From Pyxidicoccus sp. MSG2 (lineage in GTDB: Bacteria; Myxococcota; Myxococcia; Myxococcales; Myxococcaceae): DNA of 64,000 bases. The notes beneath the pieces were generated by a model, which had not been told where the DNA came from, made no database searches, and saw only the letters and a program-made list of their open reading frames with translations. The stretch is from contig NZ_JAPNKC010000001.1 of NCBI RefSeq assembly GCF_026626705.1, positions 4,960,001 to 5,024,000 of the forward strand. Reading direction: 5' to 3'. Shown piece after piece: positions 43,520 through 52,102 of this stretch; the first letter of the stretch is position 1; every line of letters starts with the position of its first letter. The translations under genes and the position numbers were made by a program.

Positions 43520-43539
43520 GCAGAGAGCGCTTTCCCCGC

Positions 43540-44526
43540 TCAGGCGGGCGTCGGCAGGCGCAGCCCCGCGAGCTTCCGGTCCGTGAGCACGGAGTGAATC
43601 CGGGTGATGCGCCCATCCCCGTCGACATCCACCCGCATCACCGCGTGCGACGCATACATCGGGTCCTCCGCTTCCGCGAACGCGAACACCAGCGCCGGCA
43701 GGCCGTTGAGCATCTGGATTTCGAACGCGACCGGCGCGCCTCGCAGCTCCATCAGCCGCTGGAGGAACGTGAGCACCCGCTTCGCGCCCACCACGGGCAC
43801 GTGGGCCGCCCGCACCTGGCCGCCTCCGTCCGTCAGCGCGCGCACGTCGGAGGACAGGAGCGCCTCCGCGGCCGCCACGTCTCCCGACAGCAGCGCGCCC
43901 ATGAAGCCCTCCAGCGCGGCTCGCGCGCGCTCCTGCAACGCCCGCGTGGGGACGCAGCGCGCGCGGTCATACGCCTCCATCGCGGCGCGGGCGCGGTGGT
44001 GCACCACCTTCACGTTCACCTCGCTCATGTTCAGCGCCTCGGCCACCTCGCGCACCGAGTAGTCGAACACGTCGCGCAGCAACAGCACGGCGCGCTGCTT
44101 CGGGGCCAGCGCCTCCAGCGCCAGCAGGAAGGCGTAGGAGACGCTCTCCAACAACTCATAGCGCCCCTCCGTCGAGCCGCCTCCCGGCAGCCGGGCCTCC
44201 ACTCCAGGGGGCGCGTCGAGCTCGGTTGACGCTTCCGGGGCCGTGGCGTCTCCCGTGTCGAGCGGCGACGGCAGCCACGGGCCCACGTAGCCCTCGCGAC
44301 GGCGGCGGCGCAGGTGGTCCCTCGCGAGATTCACCGCCACCCGCGTCAGCCAGGGGCGCAGCGACTCCTGGTGCTCGGGCGGTGAGGCCAGGGCCCTGGC
44401 GAACGTCTCCTGCACCAGGTCGTCCGCGTCCGCCGCCACGCCCGTCATGCGGTAGCAGAGGCCCCAGAGGAAGCGCTCGTGCTCACGCGCCGCCTCCTCC
44501 ACCGCGCCGTGTCCCTGCCACTCCAT
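43540..44526 (-). CDS. ECF41-type RNA polymerase sigma factor with SnoaL-like C-terminal domain
   Basis: A 328-residue ECF sigma factor. Region 2 (FLWGLCYRMTGVAADADDLVQETFARAL) and region 4 (LEALAPKQRAVLLLRDVFDYSVREVAEALNMSEVNVKVVHHRAR) are followed by a 120-residue SnoaL-like extension. ECF41 hallmarks are visible: YVGPWLPSPL in the linker, DGGGQVRAA in the extension, and a C-terminal DRKL like the NPDKL motif. In ECF41 proteins the extension itself controls activity and there is no anti-sigma factor. ECF41 genes sit beside an oxidoreductase, epimerase or decarboxylase gene; here an FAD oxidoreductase gene precedes it by 3 bp. Confidence 0.93.
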   Translation of the reverse strand: MEWQGHGAVEEAAREHERFLWGLCYRMTGVAADADDLVQETFARALASPPEHQESLRPWLTRVAVNLARDHLRRRRREGYVGPWLPSPLDTGDATAPEASTELDAPPGVEARLPGGGSTEGRYELLESVSYAFLLALEALAPKQRAVLLLRDVFDYSVREVAEALNMSEVNVKVVHHRARAAMEAYDRARCVPTRALQERARAALEGFMGALLSGDVAAAEALLSSDVRALTDGGGQVRAAHVPVVGAKRVLTFLQRLMELRGAPVAFEIQMLNGLPALVFAFAEAEDPMYASHAVMRVDVDGDGRITRIHSVLTDRKLAGLRLPTPA

Positions 44527-44529
44527 GCG

Positions 44530-45926
44530 TCAGGCCCCCACCGCGCGGCGCGGCTCCTGGTGCTGCGTCTGGACGAGCGCTCGCGCCACCGACTCGGCGC
44601 TCGCGAAGGCCGCGTCCGCGAGCATGCCCTCGGGCCCACCCAGTCTCCCACGCGGAACAGGCCACTCACATGCGGCACCCGGGCCGTGGGCCGCCCGGAG
44701 AGACCACCGGCCTTCGCGCCCGGCAACAGGTGACTCACCGTCAGGTTGGGACGGAAGCGCCGCGCCACCACGTGCGCACGCCAGCCGGGCTGGAGCGCAT
44801 CCATCACCGCCTCCAGTTCGGCCTCGCGCGCCTCGGCGTCCGCGCCGCCCAGGTACTTCATCACGTGCACCATCGCGCCTCCCTCCGGCGCCAGCCGCGC
44901 GGACGCCGAGTGCACCGACGCGTACCACGGACCGTCGATTCCGAGCGCGAACAGCGCCTCCGGCCTCGGCAGGCCGGACAGTCCGAGCTCCAGCGTGGCC
45001 GCCTTCACCGGCACCGCCTCCGCCGCCTCGCGCGCGAGCACCGCGTCCCCCGGCACCAGCGCCGCCACGTCCCCCGGACTTCCCGCCAACACCACCGCGT
45101 CCACCTCGTGCACCGTCCCGTCCGCGAGCCGGAGGCCGTACACGCGAGCCTCCGCCTCGTGTCCGTGCTCGGACCGGGGGCCGTACAGGTGGGCCTCGGC
45201 CTCGTGTCCGTGCGCGGGCCCGGGTTGCGCGCTCGCGCCGACTTCGTGCGTTTGCGTCCGGACCACGGACTCCACCCTCGCGGAGATCTCCAGCCGCACC
45301 CCCGCCTCGCGCGCCCGGGCCTCCAGCGCGTCCACCAGCGTGCTCCAACCTCCGTCGAGGTAGAGCACGTTGGCCGCGAGCGCGAACTGGAGCTGGGATA
45401 CCGCCACCTCCGCACTCAGCGCGTCGTGGTCCGCGCAGTAGGACGCCACCCGCGTCAGCGCGCCGACGAGCGAGCGCGAGTCCTCGCGGGACAGGCGCGT
45501 GTCCAGCCACTCGCGCATCGACAGGCGCGCCAGGGAGCTCGCATCGATACGGGGCAGCCCCGCGAGCAGCCGCGCCAGCTCCAGCTTTCCAGCCAGGGTG
45601 AGCACATCCGTCGTCATCAGCGACACGGCCCCGCGCGGCAGCGTGTGCAGGCGACCCGCTCGCAACGCGTACGCGCCCGCGCCCGGGATTCCTCCTTGGG
45701 GCTTCACGCCCAGGCTCCCGAGCACCCGCATCGCCGCCCCGCCCCGGTACAGCGCGTGGGGCCCCAGGTTGAAGCGGAAGCCCTCCACCTCCGCCGTCTG
45801 TGCCCGCCCGCCGAGGTGCTTCGCGCGCTCGTACAGCGTCACCTCGCAGCCACCGCGCGCCAGCAGCGCCGCCGCCGTGAGTCCGCCCAGCCCGCCGCCG
45901 ACCACCGCCACCCGGTTTGCCCGCAT
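44530..45926 (-). pseudogene. FAD-dependent phytoene-desaturase-like oxidoreductase gene with a one-base frameshift
   Basis: The intended product is about 465 residues: dinucleotide motif VAVVGGGLGGLTAAALLARGG, FNLGPHALYRGG, and the C-terminal FAD motif LFRVGDWVGP. At about 44630-44640 (GGGCCCGAGG on the coding strand) one base appears missing. The current frame runs on with an Arg/Ser-rich tail to 44445, overlapping the sigma gene by 82 nt. The other frame continues the family exactly (EGMLADAAFASAESVARAL) and stops at 44530, 3 bp before the sigma start. The span of 1397 nt is one short of a multiple of three. Either a real null mutation or a sequencing error. GGAGG precedes ATG 45926. Confidence 0.8.
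45134..45225. repeat. 45-bp in-frame tandem duplication within the oxidoreductase gene
   Basis: GGCCGTACA recurs at 45134 and 45179; the encoded segment HGHEAEA-x-x-YG appears twice (15 codons apart). It adds a disordered loop to the protein without breaking the frame. Confidence 0.6.
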
Positions 45927-46040
45927 GTCCGTCCTCCGTCTGTGCACCCGGGAAATTCCGGGCATCCAACGGCTCCACGAAAAAGGGGCGCGAAAGGTTA
46001 CAGGACCTCGCGAGAGTCCCGCGAGTGGCCGGTCCGGGGC

Positions 46041-46268
46041 CGCCCGCCGCGACCGTCGCGGTGGAAGGAACATTCCTTCCACGAAGCAGCACCCGGCCGC
46101 CCGCCGCGACCGTCGCGGTGGAAGGAACATTCCTTCCACGAAGCAGCACCCGGCCGCCCGCCGCGACCGTCGCGGTGGAAGGAACGTTCCTTCCACGAAG
46201 CAGCACCCGGCCGCCCGCCGCGACCGTCGCGGTGGAAGGAACGTTCCTTCCACGAAACACCCGCCCCC
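46041..46268. repeat. Four tandem 57-bp repeats, each with a 22-nt palindrome
   Basis: Units begin at 46041, 46098, 46155 and 46212 with exact 57-bp period and very high identity. Each contains GCGACCGTCGC and then a palindrome (46061-46082, 46118-46139, 46175-46196, 46232-46253) of the form GTGGAAGGAAC plus its complement. In units 3 and 4 the 22 nt are perfectly symmetrical; in 1 and 2 the central CG is CA. A half copy GAACGTTCCAC follows at 46320-46330. The array lies in the 573-bp region between the oxidoreductase/ECF41 operon and a lipoprotein gene. Because 57 is divisible by three, open frames run through it on both strands, but these are not convincing genes. Confidence 0.9.
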
Positions 46269-46287
46269 GCCGGGCCCCCGTCGCCGG

Positions 46288-46299
46288 GACACGCGTGTC
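46288..46299. repeat. 12-nt palindrome GACACGCGTGTC beside the repeat array
   Basis: A perfect palindrome 20 bp to the right of the 57-bp array, in the same divergent intergenic region. A possible operator; nothing else known. Confidence 0.35.
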
Positions 46300-46499
46300 A
46301 CACCGCATCAGTCCCGCGAGAACGTTCCACCAACAGCGCGGGTCAATCACGCCTCACAAGGCCGTGCAGCGCTTGCATTGAGGAAACGAATTCCTGACAA
46401 CCCTGAGAGTTGCTCTGCGCCAGGCAATGTCAGAGGTAGTCGTATGATGATTCACACAGCGGCGGAATCTCCCGCCGCGCACGTCAGAGGCATCCCCGC

Positions 46500-47441
46500 A
46501 TGAGAAGACTCCTCGTCGCCCTGCTCGCACTTCCCCTCTTCGCCGCCTGTGGTCCCGCGCCTGAGTCCGACGCCACCACCACGGACGCACAAGCGCAGGA
46601 GGTCCAGTCCCAGCCGGACACGCAGGAACTCTCGTCCGCCCCGCGCGAGCGCTCCGTCACCCTGAGCACCGGAGTGACGCTGCGCTATGTGGAGCAGGGC
46701 TCGAAGAACGGTCCCGTGGTCGTCTTTCTCCATGGCTACACGGACTCGCACCACACCTGGGATTTGAACCTGCCCATCTTCCCGCGCAGCTTCCACATCT
46801 ATGCGCTGGACCAGCGTGGCCATGGTGACTCGTCCCGTCCGGGCTGCTGTTATACGCAACAGGCCTTCGCCGCGGACGTAGTGGCCTTCCTGAATGCCAT
46901 GGGCGAGCGCAAGGCCATCCTCGTCGGCCACTCCATGGGCAGCTTCATCGCGCAGCAGGTGGCGCTCGACTCCCCCAGCCGCGTGGAGGCGCTGGTGCTG
47001 GTCGGCTCGGCGCCCACCGTCGCGGGCAACGAGGTGGCGCTGTTCCTGAAGTCCATCGTCGACACGCAGGTGGGCACGGTGGACCCGGACTTCGTCCGCG
47101 AGTTCCAGACGAGCACCTTCACGCGCCCGGTGCCGCAGTCGTACATCGACACGCTCGTGTCGGAGAGCCTCAAGGTCCCCGCCCGTGTATGGCAGGCCAC
47201 CCTGGACGGGCTCATCGCGGAGGACCACTCGGCGCGCCTGGGCCGGATTCGCGTGCCCGTGCTCGTGGTCGGCGGCGACCAGGACGGCTTCTTCCCCGTC
47301 GAGCAGCAGCAGGCGCTGGTGGACGCACTTCCCAACGCCACCTACGTCCTCTACCCGGACACCGGCCACGCTCCGCACGCGGAGTTGCCGCACGCGTTCG
47401 TGCATGAGGTGCAGCGCTTCCTGAAGTCGGTGACGAAGTAG
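46500..47441 (+). CDS. Alpha/beta hydrolase lipoprotein
   Basis: A 313-residue lipoprotein (lipobox FAAC, Cys17) with a 35-residue disordered linker and a complete alpha/beta hydrolase domain: oxyanion FLHGYTDSHHTWD, strand DQRGHGDSSRP, nucleophile elbow LVGHSMGSFIAQQ, acid in VGGDQDGFFP and His in DTGHAPHAE. Similar to haloperoxidase/esterase-type hydrolases of outer membrane location. Its upstream region is the palindrome array and contains TATGAT (46443-46448) as a possible -10. Substrate unknown. Confidence 0.88.
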   Translation: MRRLLVALLALPLFAACGPAPESDATTTDAQAQEVQSQPDTQELSSAPRERSVTLSTGVTLRYVEQGSKNGPVVVFLHGYTDSHHTWDLNLPIFPRSFHIYALDQRGHGDSSRPGCCYTQQAFAADVVAFLNAMGERKAILVGHSMGSFIAQQVALDSPSRVEALVLVGSAPTVAGNEVALFLKSIVDTQVGTVDPDFVREFQTSTFTRPVPQSYIDTLVSESLKVPARVWQATLDGLIAEDHSARLGRIRVPVLVVGGDQDGFFPVEQQQALVDALPNATYVLYPDTGHAPHAELPHAFVHEVQRFLKSVTK

Positions 47442-47459
47442 CGCGAAGCACGCGCGGGT

Positions 47460-47492
47460 CCGGAGCGCGGCGGCTCACCGTCGCCGCTCCGG
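47460..47492. terminator. Hairpin between convergent genes
   Basis: CCGGAGCG (47460-47467) pairs with CGCTCCGG (47485-47492); the inside CGGCGG/CCGTCG can extend the stem. It is located between the hydrolase stop (47441) and the stop of the transporter gene (47514). Confidence 0.45.
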
Positions 47493-47513
47493 GTCCGGCT
47501 TGCCGTGGGACGG

Positions 47514-48422
47514 CTACCCGGGCGCCGGTGTTCCCGTGCTCGTCGGAGGCTTTCGCGAGGGGTCCGGCGCATCGGACCACGCCAGCATCACCGCGGCGGT
47601 GAGGATGAGCAGTCCGCCCACTCCCTGCCGGACGCTGAGCCGCTCGTCCAGGAACAGCGCGCCCAGCAACACCGCCGTCAGCGGCTCCATGGTGGATACC
47701 AGGGACGTATTCACCGGGCCGATGCGCGCCATGCCCACGAAGAAGAGGAGCACCGCGGCCACGGTGGACACCAGCGCCAGCGCCACCACGGCGCCCCAAC
47801 CGGTAGGGGTGGTGGGGAAGGCCGGGCCCCGCGCCAGCACCACGAGCCCCAGCGTGGCGCCCGCGGAGCCGAGGATGACGGTGCTGGAGACCAGCGGCCC
47901 CGCCCGGCCCGCGACACGTGCACTGATGACGACATAGCCGGCGTAGAGGAGCGCGGACAAGAGCCCCAGCATGATGCCCAGCGGCTTCGCGCCACCCTGC
48001 TCCACGTCCGCCGTCAGCGCCGTGCCGCCCAGGGCCAGCGCCACGGCCAGCCACTTCACCCGGCCCAGCCGCTCGCCGAAGACGACGCGCTGGAGCAGCG
48101 CCACCAGCGCGGGGAAGGAGTAGAGCAGCAGCGCCACCAGGCCCGCGGGGGCGTGCTGGAGGGCAATGAAGTACGCCGCCGCCTCCGACACGTAGCCCAC
48201 CGCGCCCAGCAGTATCAGGGCCAGCATCAGCTTGCGCTCTGGCAGGGGCTGGCGGCGCACCACCATGACGCTGGCCAGCACCGCCCCGGCGAGGGTGAAG
48301 CGAAGGAAGAGCAGCGACGGCGCGTCCGCGCCCGCCGCGTAGGCGAGGCGCCCGAAGAGGCCGAGCGCGCCGAAGCACGCCCCGGACAGGGCCACGATGA
48401 AGAAGCCAGCGGTGCGGTTCAT
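47514..48422 (-). CDS. EamA/DMT-superfamily transporter
   Basis: A 302-residue membrane protein with ten hydrophobic segments in two EamA halves (GACFGALGLFGRLAYAAGADAP...FLRF at the start of half one; GILSALLYAGYVV-like region and EPLTAVLLGALFLDERLS in half two). Drug/metabolite transporters usually export amino acids, nucleobases or toxic metabolites; the substrate is not evident. The start at 48422 (MNRTAGFFIV) is at the head of the first membrane segment. It may be co-transcribed with the rhodanese gene just upstream. Confidence 0.9.
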   Translation of the reverse strand: MNRTAGFFIVALSGACFGALGLFGRLAYAAGADAPSLLFLRFTLAGAVLASVMVVRRQPLPERKLMLALILLGAVGYVSEAAAYFIALQHAPAGLVALLLYSFPALVALLQRVVFGERLGRVKWLAVALALGGTALTADVEQGGAKPLGIMLGLLSALLYAGYVVISARVAGRAGPLVSSTVILGSAGATLGLVVLARGPAFPTTPTGWGAVVALALVSTVAAVLLFFVGMARIGPVNTSLVSTMEPLTAVLLGALFLDERLSVRQGVGGLLILTAAVMLAWSDAPDPSRKPPTSTGTPAPG

Positions 48423-48498
48423 GGCGGGAGCGCGCGCACCCTGCTCCAAGCGGGCGCCCGTGTCACGCGTCACGCGGCTCCTGGCTCCCGCCAGCGGC

Positions 48499-48780
48499 CT
48501 ACCAGTAGTTGACGGACTTGAGGTCGAAGACGTCCGTGTAGCCACCGGCGCGCAGCAACTGCACGGCCTGGGCGCTGCGGCCGCCCGCGGCGCAGTAGAC
48601 CACCACGCGCGTGCCGGGCGGGCCCACCTCCGAGAGCCGTCGGGGCAGCTCCTGCACGGGGATGTTGCGCGCGGCGTCGGGGTGTCCCTGCTGGAATTCC
48701 TGCGGCGTGCGCACGTCCAGCAGCACCGCGCCTTCCGCGACGAGCTGCCGGGCCTTCTGGGAGAGCTCCTGAGGCGTCAT
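48499..48780 (-). CDS. Rhodanese-like single-domain sulfurtransferase
   Basis: A 93-residue protein consisting of one rhodanese domain: VLLDVRTPQEFQQGHPDAARNIP and the active-site loop VYCAAGGRSAQAVQLL with the persulfide Cys. These GlpE/PspE-like proteins transfer sulfane sulfur to thiophilic acceptors. No signal peptide, so cytoplasmic. It is divergent from the GreA/GreB-like gene with 86 bp between them. Confidence 0.92.
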   Translation of the reverse strand: MTPQELSQKARQLVAEGAVLLDVRTPQEFQQGHPDAARNIPVQELPRRLSEVGPPGTRVVVYCAAGGRSAQAVQLLRAGGYTDVFDLKSVNYW

Positions 48781-48866
48781 GGCTTCATTGTAGGCCCACG
48801 CGCGCCCGGTGGCGCTGGCCGAAAACTGGAGCTGCCTCCGGCCGACGCTACAGTCCTGTATCGACC

Positions 48867-49382
48867 ATGCGACTCGACAAGCATGCACTCCTCACCCAGC
48901 TGGCCGACCGCCTCCAGCAGTCCGACCGCCTCGCCCACCGCGCCGAGGCCGAAGCCCGCGAGGCGGCCCGCAGCCTGGCCACGGAGTCGGAGAAGAAGGA
49001 AGACGGCCGCGCCGCCATCGAGTTCGGCAGCCTCGCCACCGGCCAGGCCGCTCGCGCCCGCCGCGTCCAGGAGGAGCTCAAGGCGCTCTCCACCTTCGGC
49101 CAGGGCGAGCTGCCGCGCTTCCCGCGCCAGGGGCCCGTCGCGCTGGGCGCGATTGTAGACATGAGCACCGAGGACGACGACGGCTTCGCCGAGCGCACCT
49201 TCTTCGTGTTGCCCGTGGGCGCCGGCACCGAGCTGACGGGCCCCGGCGGCGACGGCTTCCTCTCCGTCATCACCCCCGCGTCCCCCGTGGGCCGCGCCCT
49301 CATGGGCCGCAAGGCCGGCGACGTGGTGGAGGTGACACTGGCGGGCGAGGTACGGGAATGGACGGTGCTCGAGGTGGCGTGA
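48867..49382 (+). CDS. GreA/GreB-like transcription factor
   Basis: A 171-residue protein with an N-terminal coiled coil (HALLTQLADRLQQSDRLAHRAEAEAREAARS) and a C-terminal FKBP-like domain of the Gre family (VALGAIVDMSTEDD, FFVLPVGAGTEL, ITPASPVGRALMGRKAGDVVEV). The SPVGRALMGRKAGD motif is very characteristic. The coiled-coil tip lacks the obvious DD/E pair that Gre factors insert into the polymerase channel, so it may be a Gre-related factor with altered activity rather than true GreA. Confidence 0.85.
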   Translation: MRLDKHALLTQLADRLQQSDRLAHRAEAEAREAARSLATESEKKEDGRAAIEFGSLATGQAARARRVQEELKALSTFGQGELPRFPRQGPVALGAIVDMSTEDDDGFAERTFFVLPVGAGTELTGPGGDGFLSVITPASPVGRALMGRKAGDVVEVTLAGEVREWTVLEVA

Positions 49383-49482
49383 GGCCGGATGTGCCTCGCC
49401 ATGCGCACGCGATGTCGTGCCCCGGACGTAAGCCCTCGGGGCAGTAGAACCGCCTGGCCCGCTCGCGCGTGAATCCGGGAAG

Positions 49483-52047
49483 ATGTTTTCTTCCCTTTCT
49501 CCGCAAGCCGAGGCGCCGGCCCCGCCTCCACTCCTTCCGCTGACGTGGCCCGCGGCCCTGGTGGGACTGCTGTTCGGCGTGCTGATGGCGTATGTGCCGT
49601 ACGAGTTCCGGGTGGCCTCCTTCCGGCCGCTCTATCCGTATGTGCGCGTGCTCGGCCTCGCGTACCTGGCTGGCAGCATCTCCCTCATGGGTGCGCTGCT
49701 GTACCCGCACGCGCCCCGCTGGTTGGACCGGGGCGCGCGGCTGACGCTGGGCGCGGCGATGGCGCTGTACTGGTGGGTGCTGAATGTCCTGCCCGGCAGC
49801 CTCACCGGCATCGTCCTCTATCCGCTCCTCTTCGGCGGCATGGTGCTGGAGGCGTGGCCCTCCATGCGCCGGCGGCCCGTGCTGCGCGCCTTCCTGTCCC
49901 TCACCGGCACCGCCTTCGGCGTGGCCATGCTCGCCGCGCCCGAGCGCTTCCCGCTGTCCGTGTATGCGCACCTGGCGCCGCTGCGGCCGCTGGTGGGCGC
50001 CCTCTTCACCCTCATGGGCCTGGGGCTGCTGCTGCCCGCGGGCCGGCTGCACACGCGGCTGCCCAACCTCCTCATGGGCGTGCTGGCCGTGCCCTTCGCG
50101 CTGCTGGCATACGCGCTGGGTCGGGGCGCGTCGTGGCTCGGCGCCAGCGTGTACGCGGTGCTCACCCTGGCGTGCGTGGCGCAGGCGCTGGAGTGGCGCC
50201 CGCGCGCACCGCGCACGGTGGGGTGGAAGCTCCTGCGCGGGCTGGCCTTCGCGGGGCTGGTGCCGCTGCTGGCGCTGGGTGGCCTCGCGGCCTTCCTCGC
50301 ACAGCGCGCAATCGAGCAGCAGGTGCGTGACGACACGCAGCGCGCCGCCGCGGGCGAGGCGGACTTCCTGCGCCGCTACCTCGACGACTCGCGCGAGTCG
50401 TTGGACTTGATGCTGGAGTCGCCGGGCTTCCGCGCCGCCTTCGTCACCGGCGAGCGCGCCGCGCTGGAGCCGTACCTGCGCAACCTCGCCGCCCAGGCGC
50501 GCGCCTTCGACGCGGCGCTCGCGGTGGATGCCTCCGGCCGCGTGCTGGCCACTTCGCCGGGCGTGGAAGACTGGCACCTGCCCGCGCACACCGTCCTCTC
50601 CGAGGCGCTCGCGCACGGCGGCACCGAGGTGTCCCCGGCCTTCATCCGGCCTCCGGACCGGCCGCTGGTGGCGGTGGCGCGCCCCTTCGAGCACGACGGG
50701 GAGCTGCGCGGCATGCTGGTGGGCCTGCTGTCGCTGGAGCGACTGAGCGACGCCACCACGCCCGCGTCGCGGCGCTTCCGCGTGCAGGTGCTGGACAGGC
50801 GCGGACTCAAGGTGCTGCGTGACACGGCGCCCGGCGCTCCGCTGCTGGGCGAGGCCCACCTGCCGACGGAGATTCACGACGAGCTGCTGCGCCCCGGCAG
50901 CGGCGTCATGGAGGCCTTCGACGTGGCGGACCGCCGCATCCTCGCCGCCGAGGCGCCGGTGGAGGACACCCAGTGGAGCGTGCTGGTGACGCAGGAGCTG
51001 GTGGTGGCCTACGCGGCGATTACGCGCATGAGCGCCGCGGTGGTGGGCCTCGTCCTGCTGGGCGTGCTGCTGACGCTGGGCCTGTCGCAGCTCGTGGCCC
51101 GCGACGTCATCCGCCGCCTGGACGAGCTGCGCGAGGCCACCGCCGCGCTGGCCGCGGGTGATTTGGAGCGGCGCGTGGAGGACGACGGGGAGGACGACGA
51201 GCTGGGCGAGCTGGCCCGCAGCTTCAACGAAATGGCGGCACGCACCGGCGCCGCCCAGGCGGAGCTGAAGGACGCGGTGCGCGCGCGGGAGGAGTTCATC
51301 AGCGTGGCCAGCCACGAGCTGCGCACGCCGCTCACGCCCCTCAAGGGCTTCGCCTCGCTCACGCTCCAGTGGTTGGAGAAGAACGGCGACTTCCCGGAGC
51401 GCGAGCGGCTGCTCAAGGCGCTGCGCTCCATGGCCCGGCAGACGGAGCGGCTGGCGCGGCTGGTGGACGATTTGCTCGACACCGCCCGGATTCAAGGCGG
51501 CCGCTTCGAGCTGGAGCGGCAGCGCGTGGACCTGGTGCCGCTGCTGAGGGAGGTGCTGGAGCGCTTCGAGGTGCGCGCGGAGAGCGGCCTCGCCTTCGAG
51601 TTGCACACTCCCGGCCACACCGTGGAGGGCGACTGGGATGCGCCCCGGCTGGACCAGGTGCTCACCAACCTGGTGAGCAACGCCGTGCGCTACTCCCCAC
51701 AGGGCGGCACCGTGCGCATGTCGGTGGAGGAGGAGGCCCACCACATCGTGGTGCACGTGAAGGACGAGGGAATCGGCATCCCTCCGGAGAGCCTGCCCGG
51801 CCTGTTCCGTCCCTTCGCTCGTGCATCCAACGCGCAGGCGCGCCACTACGGCGGGCTGGGGCTGGGCCTCTTCATCTGCCGCGAAATCGTGGAGCGACAC
51901 GGCGGCACCATCTGGGCGGAGAGCGCGGGCGCGCAGCGCGGCAGCAGCTTCCACGTGAGGCTGCCCCGCTTCATCACCAGCCCCGTACCCGCGCCCGGGC
52001 CCACCGCCAATGCGCCAGCCGAGTCCTCGTCCGTGCACGCGGCCTGA
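49483..52047 (+). CDS. Multi-domain sensor histidine kinase (7-8 TM, Cache, HAMP, HisKA)
   Basis: An 854-residue membrane kinase. The first 260 residues contain seven or eight hydrophobic segments, followed by an extracytoplasmic Cache-like region (about 280-510), another membrane helix, HAMP (520-590), and the kinase core with His611 in SVASHELRTPLTPL, N box LVSNAVRYS, G1 VKDEGIGIPP, F box and G2 GGLGLGLFICREIVERHGG. A typical orthodox sensor kinase with an unusual multi-pass N-terminus. No response regulator gene is adjacent; the next two genes are also kinases. Confidence 0.93.
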   Translation: MFSSLSPQAEAPAPPPLLPLTWPAALVGLLFGVLMAYVPYEFRVASFRPLYPYVRVLGLAYLAGSISLMGALLYPHAPRWLDRGARLTLGAAMALYWWVLNVLPGSLTGIVLYPLLFGGMVLEAWPSMRRRPVLRAFLSLTGTAFGVAMLAAPERFPLSVYAHLAPLRPLVGALFTLMGLGLLLPAGRLHTRLPNLLMGVLAVPFALLAYALGRGASWLGASVYAVLTLACVAQALEWRPRAPRTVGWKLLRGLAFAGLVPLLALGGLAAFLAQRAIEQQVRDDTQRAAAGEADFLRRYLDDSRESLDLMLESPGFRAAFVTGERAALEPYLRNLAAQARAFDAALAVDASGRVLATSPGVEDWHLPAHTVLSEALAHGGTEVSPAFIRPPDRPLVAVARPFEHDGELRGMLVGLLSLERLSDATTPASRRFRVQVLDRRGLKVLRDTAPGAPLLGEAHLPTEIHDELLRPGSGVMEAFDVADRRILAAEAPVEDTQWSVLVTQELVVAYAAITRMSAAVVGLVLLGVLLTLGLSQLVARDVIRRLDELREATAALAAGDLERRVEDDGEDDELGELARSFNEMAARTGAAQAELKDAVRAREEFISVASHELRTPLTPLKGFASLTLQWLEKNGDFPERERLLKALRSMARQTERLARLVDDLLDTARIQGGRFELERQRVDLVPLLREVLERFEVRAESGLAFELHTPGHTVEGDWDAPRLDQVLTNLVSNAVRYSPQGGTVRMSVEEEAHHIVVHVKDEGIGIPPESLPGLFRPFARASNAQARHYGGLGLGLFICREIVERHGGTIWAESAGAQRGSSFHVRLPRFITSPVPAPGPTANAPAESSSVHAA

Positions 52048-52089
52048 GGCGCCGTGAGGCGCCGCAACGAGGCGCCGCAACGAGGCGCC
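52046..52089. repeat. Four short GAGGCGCC repeats between convergent kinase genes
   Basis: GAGGCGCC at 52046, 52056, 52069 and 52082; the last three have 13-bp period (GCAAC spacers). GGCGCC is itself palindromic. Located directly after the stop of the first kinase gene and before the stop of the second. Confidence 0.6.
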
Positions 52090-52102
52090 GGGCTCGGAAG
52101 CG

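Noticed and set aside
46041..46268. Tandem 57-bp array considered as a CRISPR or as a coding repeat
   Set aside because: No unique spacers, so not CRISPR. Translation is open in several frames only because 57 is a multiple of three; none has an RBS or a reasonable protein context.
46296..46302. TGTCACA considered as the -35 of an ECF41-dependent promoter
   Set aside because: The partner CGTC is not found at the expected spacing, and the motif points toward the lipoprotein hydrolase gene rather than the sigma operon.
49300..52080. Long minus-strand open frame over the first kinase gene
   Set aside because: Shadow of a high-GC gene; the plus strand encodes HAMP, HisKA and HATPase motifs.
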